From positions 15,066,001-15,130,000 of the forward strand of contig NC_091976.1 of assembly GCF_036711975.1 (NCBI RefSeq): DNA of 64,000 bases. Reading direction: 5' to 3'. Under the pieces are notes generated by a model. It saw only the letters and a program-made list of their open reading frames with translations, was not told where the DNA came from and did no database searches. This stretch comes from Onthophagus taurus (lineage: Eukaryota; Arthropoda; Insecta; Coleoptera; Scarabaeidae). Positions 60,466-64,000 of the stretch are shown here, piece by piece. Numbering within the stretch: the stretch's first letter is position 1; every line of letters starts with the position of its first letter. Made by a program: the position numbers and the translations under genes.

Positions 60466-60890
60466 GTGTATTCTATTGCTGAAAGGGTGGAAGTTATCTT
60501 CATTTATGGTGCCGAGCAATGTGCACGTGCAACAGCAAGAATTAATACACATATGGAGCATAAATCAGTTCGCGAACTTGTGCAAAAATTTAAAGTAACT
60601 GGATCGATAGAGAACAAGAAAAGGCATACTAATATGGTAGTAGATGAACTGGCGGAGATGGAAGTAATTGGAAATTTTACCATGGAGTCAACCAGTTCTT
60701 TGCGTCAGGTTGCAGCATCCACCGGACTTTCTTACTCGTTGGTACGCAAAGTGACAAAGCTGCATAAATTTCGCCCATACAAGATACAAATATTGCAAGA
60801 ACTTAGCGAGGGCGATTACAACCGACGACTAGAACTTTGCGAAACTATGACCGAAATGATCATTGCGAATCCAAATTTACCCCCCCATAG
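60466..60890 (+). pseudogene. DUF4817-type transposase N-terminus, truncated
   Basis: The conserved part starts MVYSIAERVEVIFIYGAEQ and continues SVRELVQKFKVTGSI, NFTMESTSSLRQVAAS, YSLVRKVTKLHKFRPYKIQI and ETMTEMIIANPNL. This is the helix-turn-helix half of a mariner-like transposase found widely in insects. The upstream codons from 60352 are in frame but look non-coding. The frame is cut at about 60885 by the next element, and the catalytic half is gone. Confidence 0.8.
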
Positions 60891-61795
60891 ACGTCCGTAA
60901 TACCGGACACATGGGGGCTCAATTTTTTCGAACAAAAAAACATTACATTATCAACTTAAGAAGTAAATTACAGTAGAATACTTTCAATCATTTCTTTTTC
61001 ATTAAAAATATCGAAAACAATATCAACAATAAAATACTCCTTGATAAAAGTTGACAAAAATACTCCTTGCTCTAATGTCAGATAATCGTCAATAAGTATG
61101 TCTTTTATGGGGCATTGCACGTTTTTGAAGAAAGCAACAACGTAACCTCTACCTCCTGGAATATTTTTGTAATAAAAAATGTCGTCTACCAGACCATTAC
61201 TTAAAAACCTGAACATTTTATCTTTGGAATTAAATGTCATTGGTAAAGGTGATAATTTAGTGTCTTTATCATTTCTCTTGGTTTTAATAAGATATGTGTA
61301 AAGTTTGGTTCGGATCTTCCACCGAATAAGGGCGGTGGGGGTAATTAAAATCTACTGGTGGGTAGTTCACCCCCGCGGTCCCTATGCAAATGAAAATTGT
61401 TAATGGATATTTGATTCTAATGTAGTCTAGATGACTTGTATAAATAAAACAATGGCGGTAATGATGGTGGTAGAGCAAATTATAATCTACTGCGGGGCAG
61501 TTCATCCCCGCGGACCCTTTGCAAGTGGAATTTCTTTCGACAAACATCTTTCTTATCATGTCCAAAAGGCGTATATAAAGTTTGGTTTGGATCTTCGAAC
61601 CAATAAGGAGGTTGGAGCCAGTTATTTTGATTAAAATTGCTGATTGTACCTTGATATTAGTGATAAATATATTTTAATTTTGTCTAATTACTTTTAATAT
61701 ACTGTAATTAACTTCTTAAGTTGATAATGTAATGTTTTTTTGTTCCAAAAAATTGAGCCCCCGTGTGTCCGGTATTACGAACGTCTATGGGCGTT
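60889..61795. mobile_element. TIR element with CCCATAGACGT ends
   Basis: CCCATAGACGTCCGTAATAC at 60884-60890 onward and the inverse near 61795 share arms of about 80 bp, including CCGGACACA, GGGGGCTCAATTTTTT and CATTACATTATCAACTTAAG. The ends have decayed little. It interrupts the DUF4817-type transposase frame. It carries a 90-codon minus-strand frame and two copies of a diverged segment. Exact ends and duplications are uncertain by a few bases. Confidence 0.7.
60968..61240 (-). CDS. 90-aa open frame inside the TIR element, unknown
   Basis: It starts MTFNSKDKMFRFLSNGLVDD and contains a Gly-rich GGRGYVVAFFKN followed by VQCPIKDIL. It is open upstream for about another 15 codons (LIKTKRNDKD). 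No family recognised. It may be the end of a transposon protein or cargo. The upstream frame 61565-61284 has two related units (CKGSAGMNCPAVDYN and CIGTAGVNYPPVDFN), reflecting a DNA duplication. Confidence 0.35.
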   Translation of the reverse strand: MTFNSKDKMFRFLSNGLVDDIFYYKNIPGGRGYVVAFFKNVQCPIKDILIDDYLTLEQGVFLSTFIKEYFIVDIVFDIFNEKEMIESILL

Positions 61796-62329
61796 TGGGT
61801 ATCATCGGAAATTTTTACTGCTGCCTTCACACCGGTAAAGCCTAGGATAAATAAAGCTTTACAAAAGAAAGCTTTAACAGTAAACGTAATGGTAAAACTA
61901 TTTCAGTCGTTAATTTATTTCCATCAAGAAGTCTGAAATCAATTTGAAAAATAGTTTAAATAGTTAAAGATAAGTTGTTTTCAAACAACGCCAAAGAAAT
62001 AAATGAATTTGATGTTTACGATTAAGATTTTTTGAAAGACCTACGCCTGATGTAGTATTATTAGGTAAGGAAAGATTTATGGTGGCGGGGTTTTACCACA
62101 TTATAGATACACTAATACCACATCTTGAAGAATGATTTGTGGCCTATAAAAATATCAACGATCAGTTCGACTTCTTATATAATCTTACAACAATTGACGA
62201 GAAGGAGCGTGAGTAACTGGGAAAAACTGTGGTAACTAATCCCAGTGGAAGACAGGGCAAGGACTGACAAAAGCGCTCCAGCAATGATCCAACAACCCAT
62301 TCAGGTAAAAAGTGTGGTTACTTCTAGTT

Positions 62330-63076
62330 AAACTTGAAATTATGAAATAGGTACACGGAATGTAAGAATACTAAACAAATCGGGAGCACAGCAGTCCTTA
62401 CCGGATGAAATAAAAAAGTATGAGTTGAGAATATCAACAATACAATAGCAAACTCAATGGCTGAGGGATAGAATCAGACATACTAACACTTCTCCTGTTC
62501 TGTACAATGGGAAGAAAACAAGCCTGAAGGAATTGAAAATGCAAACTGAAAATCAAGGCTCGTTTCTTCAACATAACAACTATTCATGTACTTACGCTGT
62601 CCGATGGAAGAACAGGAGTCTGGAATAAAAGAGACCTTTTACAAACAACTTTAAAAATGTATACGATTCATCCCAAAAAATGACATCAAGATAATAATCC
62701 CGGACAGGAACGCGAAGATCGAAAAGGAGCAGGAATTTATGGGAATAACTGGCAGGCGTACTGTACACAAGATAACTAATAAAAATAGTGAATTTTTCAT
62801 TAATTTTGCAGCGGCCAAAAATATGGTAATAAGTTCAACATGTTTCCCTATCGAGATATGCACAAGGTCACGTGGAGGTCAAGAGATGAAAATACCCATT
62901 CTCAAATAGACCATCTGGTAACAGGCAAAAGAACACCGACTCTGATAATATGCAGAATTAACAGCAAAATACAACAGAAGACCCACACGCAGGTCAAGCT
63001 GAGGGCAGCAGTTATATTGGATAAGAATTCGTATGAAAATTTAGTCATACAAGTTCTTGTGAAACATTTCTTGTGA
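62330..63076 (+). pseudogene. RTE-like endonuclease remnant
   Basis: Broken frames give GTRNVRILNKSGAQQSL, then PDRNAKIEKEQEFMGITGRR, INFAAAKNMVISSTCFPYRD and KVTWRSRDENTHSQIDHLV. These match the endonuclease of RTE-type elements (GDFNAKVG, GLRLIDFA, STCFPHKxIHKxTWxSPDGxTxNQIDH). Stops and shifts show decay. Confidence 0.8.
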
Positions 63077-63239
63077 CTTCGTACGTTTAAAGTGGTTAAT
63101 TGCGAATGTTCAGTTTATAATTTTTCTCGTTGCAAGTGGGGTCGACTTACTGAATGTGAATATCTATCGGATAATCCTGCCATAAAGTTTGTTTAGTTGG
63201 AGAATTGGAACACACACATATGGGTCCATAAATACTTCG

Positions 63240-63650
63240 GGGTTATATATATGTGGGTTTAAAGGGGTTACTCCCCGTCTCTTCTCCACTAAGCCTGAAG
63301 AGGCGAACCCTGGAAACCTAAGCAACTCTGCTAGAGATGCGGCAGCCAACCCGTATCGAAAGCAGACCAGGGCGAATGAGAGCGGGAAAAATGGTTGTCT
63401 GAAAAGGAGGGTGGGCTATGGGATAACTAACCATTCCCGTCAAAACGTGTGGTTGATATGGAATACGCAATAGGAACAGGGAACGTCGGAACTTTGAACA
63501 AACCAGCACTCTTTAGAGAATTAATAAGCTACAAACTAATGGTAACAAGAGTTCAAGTAACAAAGTAACTAGGAGGAGATACAAAAACTCACACAGTACT
63601 AAGGAAAATGAAACTAAAGTAAAGGAAAAGGGGAACAAAGAACATGGCGT
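63240..63650 (+). pseudogene. second RTE-like fragment (5' region and endonuclease start)
   Basis: GGGGTTACTCCCCGTCTCTT and what follows look like the 5' leader of a non-LTR element. Next come GTGNVGTLNKPALFRELISY and a threonine/lysine-rich broken frame, which fit the GTWNVRTL endonuclease start. Confidence 0.55.
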
Positions 63651-63829
63651 GACTTTTATTGTTGATAATAAAATTAAGTCTAGCTTATAAATTACGAAGC
63701 CATACATGAAAGAATTTGCAAGCTACAATTATACGAGATCCTTTAAATTGACAGTAATCAACGTGTGTACTGTTCAACAGACCAAACAGAAACAGAAGTT
63801 AAAGAACATATCTATCAGCACTTAGAAAA

Positions 63830-64000
63830 GGTTTATGAACATTTCCAAACGAAGAAATGAGGGAAAGTTTTGAACAAGAAATCACACAGACTGGTGACAC
63901 GAACACTAGGTCAATTAAAGAACAGTGGGATAACATTAAAAGAACAATAATAGAAACAACAACTACACATATGCTCTAAATATAACTGCGAAAAGAAAGA
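63830..64000 (+). pseudogene. RTE-like linker fragment at window edge
   Basis: The frame reads NEEMRESFEQEI, then IKEQWDNIKRTIIETTTT, resembling the endonuclease/reverse-transcriptase linker of RTE-type elements. It probably continues the fragment starting at 63240 and runs off the window. Confidence 0.5.

Larger units (their letters stand above)
60066..61860 (+). mobile_element. DUF4817-type transposon with nested insertion
   Basis: The arm 60078-60140 (AAGCCTAGACCGGCGTGAAG, CAGCAGTAAAAG, AAATTTCCGATGATACCC) is the inverted partner of 61795-61850 (GGGTATCATCGGAAATTTTT, CTGCTGCCTTCACACCGG). The left arm carries an extra 11-bp duplication (AGTAAAAGATAG). Between them lie a transposase N-terminal frame and the element at about 60889-61795. 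Confidence 0.65.
56480..62260 (+). mobile_element. ZMYM1-like hAT transposon, interrupted twice
   Basis: Part 1 (about 56590-56914) reads YYSISVDSPPDILHVGQL, ERFLIFIPMEEH, HNINIKNFRGQNDDNALNIA and SLNL: the RNase-H-like core of ZMYM1-type hAT transposases. Part 2 resumes at 59914 (LVGVHAAQCN, EETDFFRFI). Part 3 lies at about 61980-62250 (ERFMVAGFYHIIDTLIPHLE, INDQFDFLYNLTTIDEKE). The element at 56915-59913 separates parts 1 and 2; the element at about 60066-61860 separates parts 2 and 3. The element also has its own stops and missing pieces. Confidence 0.75.

Noticed and set aside
1..64000. tRNA, rRNA, CRISPR or bacterial-type operon features
   Set aside because: I scanned for the tRNA B-box pattern, for rRNA-like GC blocks and for regularly spaced short repeats with unique spacers. 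None was convincing; the regular repeats present are contiguous satellites.

Overview
This window looks like nuclear DNA from an insect, most likely a beetle. The DNA is AT-rich. The genes are split by GT-AG introns, and some introns are 3-10 kb long and full of transposable-element debris. Recognisable proteins include an insect-type perilipin and a two-pore potassium channel. The mobile elements (piggyBac-like, hAT, Mutator-like, DUF4817-type, Penelope, Jockey- and RTE-like fragments, many short inverted-repeat elements) are typical of insects. The beetle assignment is an inference from this mix.

I could build five multi-exon genes by joining exons whose splice sites and reading phases agree. 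(1) The p62/Tfb1 subunit of TFIIH (GTF2H1) lies on the minus strand, 17206 to 7219: seven exons, 558 aa, with a 7.9-kb third intron. (2) A 1373-aa acidic protein lies on the plus strand, 17718-31585. It has paired CxxC (ZAD-like) modules, one C2H2 finger and a dispersed YRTR-type motif. A 9.6-kb intron splits it, and it is head-to-head with GTF2H1 across 511 bp. (3) A TTC29-like tetratricopeptide protein (550 aa) lies on the minus strand, 40964 to 31759, convergent with gene 2, with a 7.4-kb intron. (4) A short Lsd-2-like perilipin (235 aa) with 11-residue tandem repeats lies on the minus strand, 50900 to 46688. (5) The 3' exon of a two-pore-domain K+ channel lies on the minus strand, 56039 to 55029; its first exons are not found and probably lie to the right of the window. 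A single-exon secreted protein (6652 to 6107, minus) is a sixth, less certain gene.

Region by region: 1-6 kb holds degraded non-LTR retrotransposon pieces and short palindromic elements. 7-17 kb is GTF2H1, whose large intron holds stacked inverted-repeat elements and a Mutator-like remnant. 17.7-31.6 kb is the ZAD-like gene, whose intron holds non-LTR, piggyBac, Penelope and Jockey debris. 31.7-41 kb is the TTC29-like gene, with a piggyBac-like element and a nearly intact hAT element in its intron. 41-43.8 kb has no recognised gene. 43.8-50.2 kb has two related satellite arrays on either side of the perilipin 3' exons; the second array lies inside the perilipin intron. 51-55 kb is mostly non-coding with an exact 158-bp duplication. 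56.5-62.3 kb is a nested set of transposons inside a ZMYM1-like hAT element. 62.3-64 kb is RTE-like retrotransposon debris.

The most unusual features are: a 173-bp satellite array held between two copies of a hAT-like short element, the whole flanked by a perfect 8-bp duplication; a second array with a dimeric higher-order repeat that shares a core sequence with the first but runs in the opposite direction; and the multi-level transposon nest, where removing one insertion at its 3-bp duplication restores the host reading frame. I found no tRNA, rRNA or CRISPR-like structure.
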